Source: Bacteroidota bacterium
GTDB taxonomy: Bacteria > Bacteroidota > Bacteroidia > Chitinophagales > Chitinophagaceae
DNA length: 64,000 nt
Direction: 5' to 3'
Assembly (NCBI GenBank): GCA_016868775.1
Contig: VGFT01000003.1
Location: forward strand, 186,001 to 250,000
Below are positions 46,318 through 54,976 of this stretch, one piece after another (within the stretch, counting starts at the first letter, position 1; each line of letters begins with the position of its first letter). Below the pieces are notes generated by a model. That model was not told the DNA's origin and searched no databases. It worked only from the letters and a program-made list of their open reading frames with translations. The position numbers and the translations under genes were made by a program.

Positions 46318-48132
46318 TTAGAAATAATTCACCCAACCCAGATGAATCTTCGACTGACGAACATTCCAATCCGCATCACTGCGTCTTCCCAAAGCCCAGG
46401 CCAAATTGATCAACCCAGCCTTTGTCTCCACATTCAACCCCAACCCCGCTCCCAAATACGTATACCGAAAAATGGGCTGGCTCGTTACCCGGCTCTCTCC
46501 CCAACCGCCGTCAGAAAAGACATAGAAATAGGAATTCTGTCCCGCTAGCAACCGCCACTCTACCGTTCCCAATGCGTAAGAAGTGAGGTACTGACTTTCC
46601 TCATCAAACCCGCGCAAGGTCCGAAACCCTCCGATCTGAAACTGTTCATTGCGAAACACCGAGCCGCTTTGAATATGACCAACCTGTGCCCCCAATTTTA
46701 AAGTCGACCGACCCCCCCGCAACGGAATATAACGAGCCCCCTGCATGCGCAATCGAACCAAATAGGTCTTCCATGAAACAGAATCGTATAACCGGGCAAA
46801 ATCAAAAGAAGGATCCAGCGGATCTTTCAATTTCAAGATGTCGTTGTTTGGACGTATCCGCTTGGTACCCCCGGTGGCCTGGACGCGAGCCTCCCAGCCG
46901 GAACGGGGATTAAACCGATAATCGGTTCGCTCCCATTCATACTCTAACCCCATGTTCACGTTGGTCAGATCCACCGTCTCGGGCAACCTGCGCTCCTGAA
47001 TGATGCGATTTGTATTGATGCCCCCCGGGGTAACGACCGACTGATTCCATTGAAAAAACAAACGGCCTGTTTCACCCGGCCCAGAAATATATTGCATCCC
47101 CATCCGAGCCTGCAGGTTCAAAAAACTGCTGTCCTTCCGAAACAGATCGAACGACAGATCCAACCCCATGCCGGTTCCAAAGACAAAGGGATTGCGATAT
47201 AAAAGGGATAGCCGGGGAGAACGCACCTGTATCTGCTGCCAATTCAGCCCGATGGTTTCTCCCCTGCCAAAGGAATTGCGCAATAACACATTGGCTTCGC
47301 CGGTGATCAACAGTTTTCGGTTCACGGTTTGCGTGTTGTCCGGCAAAAACCCGATCAACGCATTGATCTGGCTGCTTCTGCGCGGACGTAAATAGACGTT
47401 CAAAACGGATCCGGTTGCCAACCAACTTAGGTCCGCCGGCTTCTCCCACTCCGCATAGGGCAAATTGCGCAACAACCCATCTACCCTCGATAGTTTTTCC
47501 TTCGAATACAGCCCCCCGGGTGCGATCATCAAATAGCGATTCAAGAATAACGGATCGATCCGCAAACCACCATAGATCCGAATGCTATCGATCCGATACA
47601 AGATCCCTTTATCCAAGACCAATCGTCCCCGAACCGTATCGCCCTCAAACCGTATATCGGTCAATCCCACCCGCGCAAACGGATAACCATTGTTCTCCAG
47701 CCGATCCAAACAGCGTCGTTGCCAATCGGACCAGTCTGACCAATCCATCAACTTACCTTGCTCAAATCGTCCCTCCCAGTCGGTCGACTTCAACCACGCC
47801 GGATCCACGCCGGACAAATCGATCCGCCCCCACCGGTAACACGAACCCAAATACATCACCACACGAGCAGCGCGCTCCCCCCACACCGAACTATCCACCG
47901 ACATCCCCATATAACCCAACTGTTGCGCCCTCTCCAGCCAGCGATCAAAGGCACGCTCCGCCTCCACTCGATTCGCATGCCGTGTGGGCAACATTCGAAG
48001 CTGCGTCTGCGCCGCAGAGCTCGTATCAACCAATCGTACTTGTAAAACATATTCCGACTGGGCCACCGCGGAGAAAATCAACCCCCAACAGCCAAGCACC
48101 GATATTTGTATTTGAATGAACCTGCGCACCAT
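46318..48132 (-). CDS. BamA/TamA-family outer-membrane protein
   Basis: 604 residues with a signal peptide ending at SAVAQ. About 25-260 hold POTRA-like repeats (MLPTRHANRVEAERAFDRWLERAQQLGY, WQRRCLDRLENNGYPFARV, IDSIRIYGGLRIDPLFLNRYL). The 16-strand barrel spans about 270-604, with the conserved FQIGGFRTLRGFDEES (the VRGF/Y loop of Omp85 proteins) and terminal NYF. It is shorter than BamA (about 800), so a TamA-like or lipid/protein translocation role is likelier. It is divergent from hemW. Confidence 0.85.
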   Translation of the reverse strand: MVRRFIQIQISVLGCWGLIFSAVAQSEYVLQVRLVDTSSAAQTQLRMLPTRHANRVEAERAFDRWLERAQQLGYMGMSVDSSVWGERAARVVMYLGSCYRWGRIDLSGVDPAWLKSTDWEGRFEQGKLMDWSDWSDWQRRCLDRLENNGYPFARVGLTDIRFEGDTVRGRLVLDKGILYRIDSIRIYGGLRIDPLFLNRYLMIAPGGLYSKEKLSRVDGLLRNLPYAEWEKPADLSWLATGSVLNVYLRPRRSSQINALIGFLPDNTQTVNRKLLITGEANVLLRNSFGRGETIGLNWQQIQVRSPRLSLLYRNPFVFGTGMGLDLSFDLFRKDSSFLNLQARMGMQYISGPGETGRLFFQWNQSVVTPGGINTNRIIQERRLPETVDLTNVNMGLEYEWERTDYRFNPRSGWEARVQATGGTKRIRPNNDILKLKDPLDPSFDFARLYDSVSWKTYLVRLRMQGARYIPLRGGRSTLKLGAQVGHIQSGSVFRNEQFQIGGFRTLRGFDEESQYLTSYALGTVEWRLLAGQNSYFYVFSDGGWGESRVTSQPIFRYTYLGAGLGLNVETKAGLINLAWALGRRSDADWNVRQSKIHLGWVNYF

Positions 48133-48160
48133 CTGCTAAATTATTCATAAATCTCCCCGC

Positions 48161-49291
48161 ATGGCCGGCCTTTATCTACATATCCCCTTTTGCAAACAAG
48201 CCTGCCATTACTGCAATTTTCATTTCGCCACCTCGCTGCAACACAAGTCCGAACTCCTCGAGGCCATGCAACTTGAACTTATCGGAAGAGCTCAAAACTG
48301 GCAATCCGAAACTTTTGAAACCGTATACTTCGGCGGCGGCACCCCTTCTCTGTTGAAAAGTACTGAGATCGAATCCCTGCTCGCCTCCATCCGCCAAGGG
48401 TATCGTCTGGATTCAACTGCCGAGATCACCCTGGAAGCAAACCCCGACGATTGCACCGAAGAAAATCTTTTTTCCTGGCAACAAGTTGGCATCACCCGAT
48501 TGAGTTTAGGTATTCAAAGCTTTGCCCAAAACGATCTGACCTGGATGAACCGGGCCCATGATGCCGATCAGGCAAAACAGGCCCTGATAAGAGCGATCAA
48601 CTATTTCCCAAACCTCACGGCCGATTTGATCTATGGTACACCCGGACTCACCGATGACCAATGGATCCAAAACATCCAAACCCTGACCGATCTGGGCGTT
48701 CCCCACATTTCCGCCTACGCGCTCACCGTTGAACCCCAAACGCCGTTGGAAAAACAAATACGGTTGAAACAAAAACCGGAAACCGACCCGGAACAACAAG
48801 CGCGGCAATTTCTTTTGCTCACCGAAAAATTAGCAACTGCCGGATATGAGCATTATGAGATCTCCAATTTCGCCAAACCCGGATTTAGAAGCCGACACAA
48901 CAGCAGCTACTGGAAAGGGATCGCCTACTTGGGAATTGGTCCCTCTGCTCACTCCTACCAACCCCCCGTACGCAGCTGGCAAGTAGCCAACAACCGTCAA
49001 TACATCGAGCAGATCCGAAAACAGGTCTTTATACACGAATCCGAAACCCTTACCCAAGCACAACAACTGAATGAAACGGTGATGATCGCGCTACGAACAC
49101 TCGAGGGACTCCCCCTGAGCCAAATTCCACCCTACATACAAAATGCATGGGAACCGCTTTTACAACAATATGAAACCGCAGGATGGGTGGGTCGTTCAGC
49201 CGACCGGATCTGGTTAACAACCGCTGGAAAATTGCAAGCAGATGGTATTGCCGCTGCGCTCACTGTTGACAAAGCTGATCAGATCAACTGA
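48161..49291 (+). CDS. hemW: Radical SAM haem chaperone HemW
   Basis: 376 residues. The iron-sulfur site CxxxCxxC is Cys11, Cys15, Cys18 in FCKQACHYCNF; the additional HemW cysteine pattern with the following Phe is kept. FGGGTPSLL, LEANPDDC, RLSLGIQSF and DLIYGTPGLTDDQW are typical, and the C-terminal HemN-like domain is present. It is the HemW haem chaperone rather than coproporphyrinogen dehydrogenase HemN, because the N-terminal arm of HemN is missing. It overlaps convergent gpsA by 13 bp. Confidence 0.92.
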   Translation: MAGLYLHIPFCKQACHYCNFHFATSLQHKSELLEAMQLELIGRAQNWQSETFETVYFGGGTPSLLKSTEIESLLASIRQGYRLDSTAEITLEANPDDCTEENLFSWQQVGITRLSLGIQSFAQNDLTWMNRAHDADQAKQALIRAINYFPNLTADLIYGTPGLTDDQWIQNIQTLTDLGVPHISAYALTVEPQTPLEKQIRLKQKPETDPEQQARQFLLLTEKLATAGYEHYEISNFAKPGFRSRHNSSYWKGIAYLGIGPSAHSYQPPVRSWQVANNRQYIEQIRKQVFIHESETLTQAQQLNETVMIALRTLEGLPLSQIPPYIQNAWEPLLQQYETAGWVGRSADRIWLTTAGKLQADGIAAALTVDKADQIN

Positions 49292-50334
49292 GTCTCCAGC
49301 ACTTTGAATGTTTCTTTTGGATCGGCACCGCCCCAACAGATCCGGTACACCGCTTCGGCAATGGGCATCTCGGCCCGCACCCGGGATTCATTGACCTGAT
49401 GAATGCAATTGGAAGCCGGTAATCCTTCTGCCACCATGTTCATCTCACCGGTGGCTACTTGCACGGAATAGCCCTTTCCGATCATGCCGCCAAGTCGACG
49501 ATTTCGGCTGTGCAGAGAATAACAAGTAACCAATAGATCCCCTAAATAAACCGATGCCGCATAATTTGGCATCATCCGATGTGTCACCGGATCTTCTGAC
49601 TCCTGCTCGCCCACAATGATGTGATAGGCACCGAGTTTCTTCAGAAATCCCGCCATTTCATCGGCGGCATTGGAGATGAGCACACTCAAAAAATTATCGC
49701 CATAGTCCAACCCATTGGCAATACCCGCGCCCAAGGCATATACATTTTTCAGGATGGCTGCATATTGCACCCCGAGTATGTCATCGTTCACCAAAGTATT
49801 GATGTACTCGTTGGAAAAATGAGCAGCGATCTGTTCGGCCATCGACGTATCCATTCCGGAGAAAGTGAGATAAGAAAGTTTTTCGGCGGCCACTTCTTCC
49901 GCATGGCTGGGTCCCAACAGTGCGAAATAATCGGGGAGCGGCAATTCGGCATGCTGGAGCAAATAATCGTTCAACAACAAATTGCTTCCGGGTAGCAATC
50001 CCTTCACCGCAGAGATCACATTCTTTCCACTCCAGGAAGCAGGATCCGATCCGCCCAAGGCAGCTTCGAGGTACGCAGCCGGCACAGCGATCAGCACAAC
50101 GTCCACAGCACGCAACACCGTATCGAGATTGGTAGAAAATTCAATTCGTTCAATGGGAAACCAAGTGGAAGTGAGGTGACGAGGATTGTGGCGCTTTCGC
50201 TGAAACGAATCGATGATGGAGGATTCCCGTACCCACCAATGGATGGCATGCCCGTTATCCAGTAAGACCTTCGCAAGGGCGGTAGCCCAACTGCCGCTTC
50301 CGACCACCCCAAGACGCATGACTGTATCCGACAT
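49279..50334 (-). CDS. gpsA: NAD(P)-dependent glycerol-3-phosphate dehydrogenase
   Basis: 351 residues; MSDTVMRLG could also start at the second ATG, five codons on. The N-terminal Rossmann fold has GVVGSGSWATALA (about 8-20). Family motifs NVISAVKGLLPGSN, LLGPSHAEEVA and the Lys in AAILKNVYALGAGIANGL (catalytic) are visible. It reduces dihydroxyacetone phosphate to sn-glycerol 3-phosphate for phospholipids. It is 9 bp downstream of the efflux adaptor gene, so it may be read from the same transcript despite an unrelated job. Confidence 0.95.
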   Translation of the reverse strand: MSDTVMRLGVVGSGSWATALAKVLLDNGHAIHWWVRESSIIDSFQRKRHNPRHLTSTWFPIERIEFSTNLDTVLRAVDVVLIAVPAAYLEAALGGSDPASWSGKNVISAVKGLLPGSNLLLNDYLLQHAELPLPDYFALLGPSHAEEVAAEKLSYLTFSGMDTSMAEQIAAHFSNEYINTLVNDDILGVQYAAILKNVYALGAGIANGLDYGDNFLSVLISNAADEMAGFLKKLGAYHIIVGEQESEDPVTHRMMPNYAASVYLGDLLVTCYSLHSRNRRLGGMIGKGYSVQVATGEMNMVAEGLPASNCIHQVNESRVRAEMPIAEAVYRICWGGADPKETFKVLETQLI

Positions 50335-50343
50335 GCCGATAAA

Positions 50344-51699
50344 TTATTTTTTCTCGAAGAGTTTCTCCTTTGGCACCACGGTTACCTTTCCACCATCTTT
50401 CAAGGTCTTACTCAACGCAGTAAAGGGAGCCACAACCACTTCCTCGTTTCCTTTCAATCCGGATAGCACCTGGATGTAGTTAATGTCTTGCACCCCCGTT
50501 GTAACCACCACTTTCTTCACTTTGCCGTCGGGCTGCACCACAAACACCACTTCTTCCAGGTCGGTACCGGTCAATTCCATTTCTGCACTCTGGTCCATTC
50601 CCTTTGCATCCGATTGTTCCTTCTTTTTATCAGCCATGGTTTCATCGCCACCTTTTACACGGGCACTGACGGCCGCGATTGGCACAGCCAGTACATTCTC
50701 AACGCGACGCGTTTTGATGTCTGCACTGGCATTCATCCCGGGCCGAAAGGGAAATTTTTGTCCCAGGAGATCTTGATAGGAAGCCGGGTCCAGACGGATC
50801 CGAACCTCGTAGTTGGTGACGTCATTCGCGGAAGCCAAGGCGTTACCCGATTTAGTGCTGCTGGCGATCTTGGTAACCGTTCCGTTGAATTTTCGCTTGC
50901 TGTATGCATCCACTTCCACGTCGGCAGAATCGCCAATGTGGATTTTTACAATGTCGTTTTCGCCCACATCTACCCGGACTTCAATTATCGACATGTCGGC
51001 CACCGTCATCATCTCGGTTCCAATATTGAAACTGTTACCGGCAACCCGCTCCCCCTTCTTTACTTTGAGCGAAGAGATCACCCCACTCATCGGAGCCGTA
51101 AGGGTGGTTCGTCCCAAGTCTTTGTTCGCCCGGCTCAAGCCTACCTGCGTGCCGGTTACCGAAGCCTGCTGAGATTTAAGTGTTTGTTCTGCCGCCCGAA
51201 GATTGGCCCGGGCCGATCGTACCGATGTTTCAATTTGCTCCAATTCGGATTTTGAAATAACCTTGTCTTCGTACAATTTTTTATTTCGGTCGTAATTCAA
51301 CTCAGCTTGCTCCAAGTTGGCCCGCAATGCCTCCATACCTTCCTGTGTATTGCGTACCGAAGCAGATGTTTGTTCTACGCGAGAGCTAGCCTCGTCGCGC
51401 TGCAACGCGTAAATGTCGGCATAAATACGCGCCAACACCTGGCCCTTGACCACACTGTCTCCCTCTTCCACATTCAGTTCCGTTATTTCACCGGAAATAT
51501 CAGGACTGATCTTTACCTCTACCTCCGGATAGATCTTTCCACTGGCATTGACCGATTCGATGATGGTTCGAGTAATCGCCTTTCCAACGGCTACTTTCTC
51601 CGCACCATCCTGATTGCGAGAAAATTTCATGCCGACCCAAATCAACAGTCCGGCTACGATCAAGACGAGGTACCATTTTTTCTTCAACTTCTTAAACAT
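50344..51699 (-). CDS. Efflux periplasmic adaptor (membrane fusion protein, MacA-like)
   Basis: 451 residues. An N-terminal membrane anchor (WYLVLIVAGLLIWVGM), a lipoyl/barrel-sandwich half (VKISPDISGEITELNVEEGDSVVKGQVLARI), a long coiled-coil hairpin (about 95-200), the second lipoyl half (LTAPMSGVISSLKVKKGERV), a beta-barrel and a membrane-proximal domain (VQDINYIQVLSGLKGNEEVV). It should bridge an inner-membrane pump and TolC. The TolC-like gene is 22 bp upstream, but no permease follows; gpsA does instead. Confidence 0.92.
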   Translation of the reverse strand: MFKKLKKKWYLVLIVAGLLIWVGMKFSRNQDGAEKVAVGKAITRTIIESVNASGKIYPEVEVKISPDISGEITELNVEEGDSVVKGQVLARIYADIYALQRDEASSRVEQTSASVRNTQEGMEALRANLEQAELNYDRNKKLYEDKVISKSELEQIETSVRSARANLRAAEQTLKSQQASVTGTQVGLSRANKDLGRTTLTAPMSGVISSLKVKKGERVAGNSFNIGTEMMTVADMSIIEVRVDVGENDIVKIHIGDSADVEVDAYSKRKFNGTVTKIASSTKSGNALASANDVTNYEVRIRLDPASYQDLLGQKFPFRPGMNASADIKTRRVENVLAVPIAAVSARVKGGDETMADKKKEQSDAKGMDQSAEMELTGTDLEEVVFVVQPDGKVKKVVVTTGVQDINYIQVLSGLKGNEEVVVAPFTALSKTLKDGGKVTVVPKEKLFEKK

Positions 51700-51721
51700 A
51701 AATTATGAAATTGTATGTAGG

Positions 51722-53170
51722 TTAGAGTTTGAGCCCCTGTCCGCGATAAAATTCCAACAACTTCATCTTGAAGACGTAGTCGTATTGGGAAGACAACAAC
51801 TGTGATCGAGCGCTAAGCAGGTTATTGCGACTATTAATTAGATCAAAGGCAGAGAGGAGATTCAAATCGAAGCGTTTGCTGGCAAACTCATATGCTTTTT
51901 CGGCCGTTTCAACCGCGCGCTGACGTGCCGTGTACTGTTGCAAAGCAGTCACGGCATCGGTATACGCCTTGTAAATATCTTGCTTCAATTGTAATTGTCC
52001 TTGTTCTTTTTGCAATTCCCATTGCTTGATGGTGTATTGGGATCGCTGCCAGTTGATCCGGGCGGATTGTCCGTTGAAGATCGGCACGTTCAAACCAATC
52101 CCGATGCTCTGTCCAAAGTTCTTACTGAATTGATTCGTGATGGAACCCGGACGAAAATATCCAACCACGTTGGACCCATCGATGTAATTCGGAAGCTCCA
52201 CCGGATAAAACGTTCCGCCGCCGGCGTTCACCCGCAGCGCCGTAGGCGAATACCCCGTTAGCACCTGCTCGTAAATGGCTTTCTTAAAGGAGATCGTATT
52301 GGTAGCTAAACTCCCAAATGCAGTAATGGATGGATACAAGGCCGATCGGGCTGCTTGCGTCTGTTTTCTGGCAGCCTGCAACCGCAATTCATTGACTTTT
52401 TGCTGTGGCAACAAGGTTACGGCGGTAGCGTAAACGGCCTCTGGTTGCAAATCAGATAAGGGCAATAAGGGAATCGACGCTACCGGGGGCGTAGCAATTT
52501 GAAAGGGCAAGCCGGCATCCAAATTCAACAGGGCCTTGAGCTGCAACAACAGCAATTGCACGGAACCCTTTGCGTTGATCAGTGAGGCACTGTCTCGGGC
52601 CACCTGTGCTTCCAACTCGGCCGCACTCAATTCGGGCAGCGCACCTGCCTCTACGCGACGACGAGTGGTTGTGTATTGAGTGCGAGTCAGTTCAAGTTGT
52701 ACCTCCGCCAACCGAACCTGCTCCATGCCCAACAAAGCCTGCAGGTAACCAACCGCAACATTTAAAGAAATATCATTCTTTGTTTTCTGAGTCTGTTCGC
52801 GATCGGCATCCCAAGTAAGCTTACTGGCCTCGGTGTTGTATTTACGGGAAAACCAATTGAACAGCGTAACACTCGATTGCAGCTGCATCCCAACATTTAT
52901 AAAGTTGTTATCCTCCAACACGCCCGTCGTAGGGTTCTCTGAACGACCCAAGCGGTAACCCGTGCTTCCGCCAAAATTGACGCTGGGCAACTGACCATTC
53001 TTGACTTGCGTGTACGACAATTGAGAGAAGCGGGCCTGGAGATCGGCCTGACGAACAGAAATATTGTTTTGAACGGCGTGGTCCACGCAACGGCGCAAAT
53101 CCCAGACCTCTTGCGAAAAAAGCTGTTGGGTAAACAACGCTAAACCCAAAAGCAGGGCGAATCGTCTCAT
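51722..53170 (-). CDS. TolC-family outer-membrane efflux protein
   Basis: 482 residues with a signal peptide (LLGLALFTQQLFSQ). Two structural repeats of outer-membrane efflux proteins are visible: DLRRCVDHAVQNNISVRQADLQARFSQL at the start and the corresponding SIGIGLNVPIFNGQSARINWQRSQY in the second half, with long helices that build the periplasmic tunnel. First gene of a unit with the adaptor; together they need an inner-membrane transporter encoded elsewhere. Confidence 0.92.
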   Translation of the reverse strand: MRRFALLLGLALFTQQLFSQEVWDLRRCVDHAVQNNISVRQADLQARFSQLSYTQVKNGQLPSVNFGGSTGYRLGRSENPTTGVLEDNNFINVGMQLQSSVTLFNWFSRKYNTEASKLTWDADREQTQKTKNDISLNVAVGYLQALLGMEQVRLAEVQLELTRTQYTTTRRRVEAGALPELSAAELEAQVARDSASLINAKGSVQLLLLQLKALLNLDAGLPFQIATPPVASIPLLPLSDLQPEAVYATAVTLLPQQKVNELRLQAARKQTQAARSALYPSITAFGSLATNTISFKKAIYEQVLTGYSPTALRVNAGGGTFYPVELPNYIDGSNVVGYFRPGSITNQFSKNFGQSIGIGLNVPIFNGQSARINWQRSQYTIKQWELQKEQGQLQLKQDIYKAYTDAVTALQQYTARQRAVETAEKAYEFASKRFDLNLLSAFDLINSRNNLLSARSQLLSSQYDYVFKMKLLEFYRGQGLKL

Positions 53171-53344
53171 AGGCCGTAAAATTAGCTACACAAACTCAGT
53201 ACCAATACCCGAAACACCCTTTTTTTGGACCGAAAAACTGTTAAAGTGAGACCTTGGCCGCCTTTGCGAAAGCATCCGTGGCAGGGGGACTGACCCTGGT
53301 CAACCTGTCACTGCCGGAATCCGAACGAATCCACTGTTCGAGGT
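53171..53344. other. Spacer between APC permease and TolC genes
   Basis: No gene is supported. The part 53245-53343 is more GC-rich and, read on the minus strand in the permease frame beyond its stop region, gives a phrase like SPPATDAFAKAAKVSL. I suspect a copy of an interspersed repeat rather than a coding region. Confidence 0.4.
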
Positions 53345-54691
53345 TTAGTTTATGGGTGATGAATCTTGGGGCTTGGATTGTACCCGTTTGGCAAAAAGAA
53401 AAATCAGCAGAAATCCGATCAATACGCCCACGCCGGTAAGCGCCGTTTTGGGATCGTCCAACGCGATGCTGGTGCCAACAAACAAATAGGCGGCAATAAA
53501 AATAAGTGGGAACAAAGGGAAAAAGCGCATTTGATAGATTCCCGTTCCATTCAGGTGCTTGGTCTTTCGACGGAACCAGAAAATGGTTGCACTGCTGAGA
53601 ATCATTCCAAAACAATCCAAAAACATCGTGAAGGCCAGGATTTCGTCGAATTGCTGTGAAAAAAATAAGATGATCAGGCAAACGACCGTGAATACAGTGA
53701 GGGAAAACTTCAAGACGCCGGTCTTTCCATCTTGTTGTGCAAACGGTTTGGGCAGACTGCCATCCGCACCCATCGCATACATCACACGCGGGTTGCTCAT
53801 CAATAAGCCGTTCACATAAGCCAGTACCCCGAGAAAAAGAAATCCGGAGAAGATTATGGCACCTTGTCGACCAAAAATTTTATCAACGACCACAAAGGCG
53901 ATCTCCCTTTCCTCTTTCATCTGTTCAAACCCCACAATTTGATAATAACTGAAATTGGCCAGCAGATACAGCGCAATGATGATCAGGATCCCGATCAAAA
54001 TACCACGAGGAATGTTACGGGCTGGCTTATCCACTTCATTGCCGAAATTGATGGTCTGCTGATACCCGCCATACGTGAAGGATACCGCAATCAGACTCAC
54101 GCCCAAACTCTTGATCCAATCCATCGTAGAAAATTCCGTGATCGCTGCTGCCGGTGGGAGTTGACTGCTTTCATGAGGAAAAAACAAGGCGGCGATGATC
54201 ACCAAAATCATGGTGATCTTGATGGTCATGAGAATGTTTTGTACCCGGGAACTCATGCGCAATCCTTGCAAATTGATAAAGTAGAAGATGATGATGGCCA
54301 CATAACTCAACAGTGCCTTGTCGATGTCGGTCCACACCCCTGGAAATAATTTCAATACATACCCACTGCCGATCAGGGCCACGCCACTTAAACTGGCCGC
54401 ATTGCTTACCAGGATCAAACAATTGATGGCAAAGGCGATGCTGGGGTGATAGGCCTGTGCGAATATTTTATAGTAGCCGCCGGTTACGGGGTAGCGGCTT
54501 CCGATCTCGGCATAGGTGAGTGCGCCGCAGAGCGCAACGAGTCCGCCCACCAGCCAAGCCGAAAAATACACCGAAGGGGCGATGGCATCCTTGGCACTGG
54601 TGGCTGCTGTCCGAAAGATCCCCATACCAATCACCAGACCAATCACGATCATGGTGAAGGAAAAGAGATTGAGCCGGTTGGGGGATTGCAT
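53345..54691 (-). CDS. APC-superfamily amino acid permease
   Basis: 448 residues, about 12 membrane helices. The first helix holds MIVIGLVIGMGIF, the family's unwound substrate-binding segment (G-x-G-I-F). Further helices include ALCGALTYAEIGSRYPVTGGYY, typical of APC transporters (E of the helix-2 motif and the PxxGG). It probably imports or exchanges amino acids; the LAT-like length fits. The start is supported by a near-consensus box (TATCTTGG) 4 bp upstream of the ATG. Single-gene unit. Confidence 0.92.
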   Translation of the reverse strand: MQSPNRLNLFSFTMIVIGLVIGMGIFRTAATSAKDAIAPSVYFSAWLVGGLVALCGALTYAEIGSRYPVTGGYYKIFAQAYHPSIAFAINCLILVSNAASLSGVALIGSGYVLKLFPGVWTDIDKALLSYVAIIIFYFINLQGLRMSSRVQNILMTIKITMILVIIAALFFPHESSQLPPAAAITEFSTMDWIKSLGVSLIAVSFTYGGYQQTINFGNEVDKPARNIPRGILIGILIIIALYLLANFSYYQIVGFEQMKEEREIAFVVVDKIFGRQGAIIFSGFLFLGVLAYVNGLLMSNPRVMYAMGADGSLPKPFAQQDGKTGVLKFSLTVFTVVCLIILFFSQQFDEILAFTMFLDCFGMILSSATIFWFRRKTKHLNGTGIYQMRFFPLFPLIFIAAYLFVGTSIALDDPKTALTGVGVLIGFLLIFLFAKRVQSKPQDSSPIN

Positions 54692-54976
54692 GGTGCCAAG
54701 ATACGGATTGGGGGTGGAAGAAGTCCGATTTCCGTCGTTCGCTGCGCAAACTGTCCGATGACCGGTGACCGATGTCTACAAACCATAGAAAATTACTACA
54801 CCGGACATCCGACACCGGACACCGGACTTCTTCCTGCACCGGACATCGGACTGCTCCTGTGGATAACTTCCCCTCCCGCCCCCCAACCAAACACCAAACA
54901 ACCCATACATTCGCACGATGTTTATTACAACTTTTTCTTTCCAACTTGAAGGCAGTCAACCTAAACCCTTTTTCTA
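54692..54976. other. Divergent spacer with CCGGACA repeats
   Basis: Between divergent permease and receptor genes. 54757-54853 carry repeated words of the type ACACCGGACATCCGACACC. The remaining part before the receptor start is C/A-rich. I see no cobalamin riboswitch boxes and no gene. Confidence 0.5.
54757..54853. repeat. Imperfect CCGGACA-type repeat cluster
   Basis: Words GACCGGTGACCGATGTC, CACCGGACATCCGACACCGG and CACCGGACATCGGAC follow one another, with a TCCGATG match at the left end. Similar GTCGGCGGACAG words occur at 27166-27195. Confidence 0.55.

Noticed and set aside
54692-54976. Possible cobalamin riboswitch before the BtuB-like receptor
   Set aside because: No B12-box-like sequence or matching stem pattern was found; only C-rich and repeat sequence.
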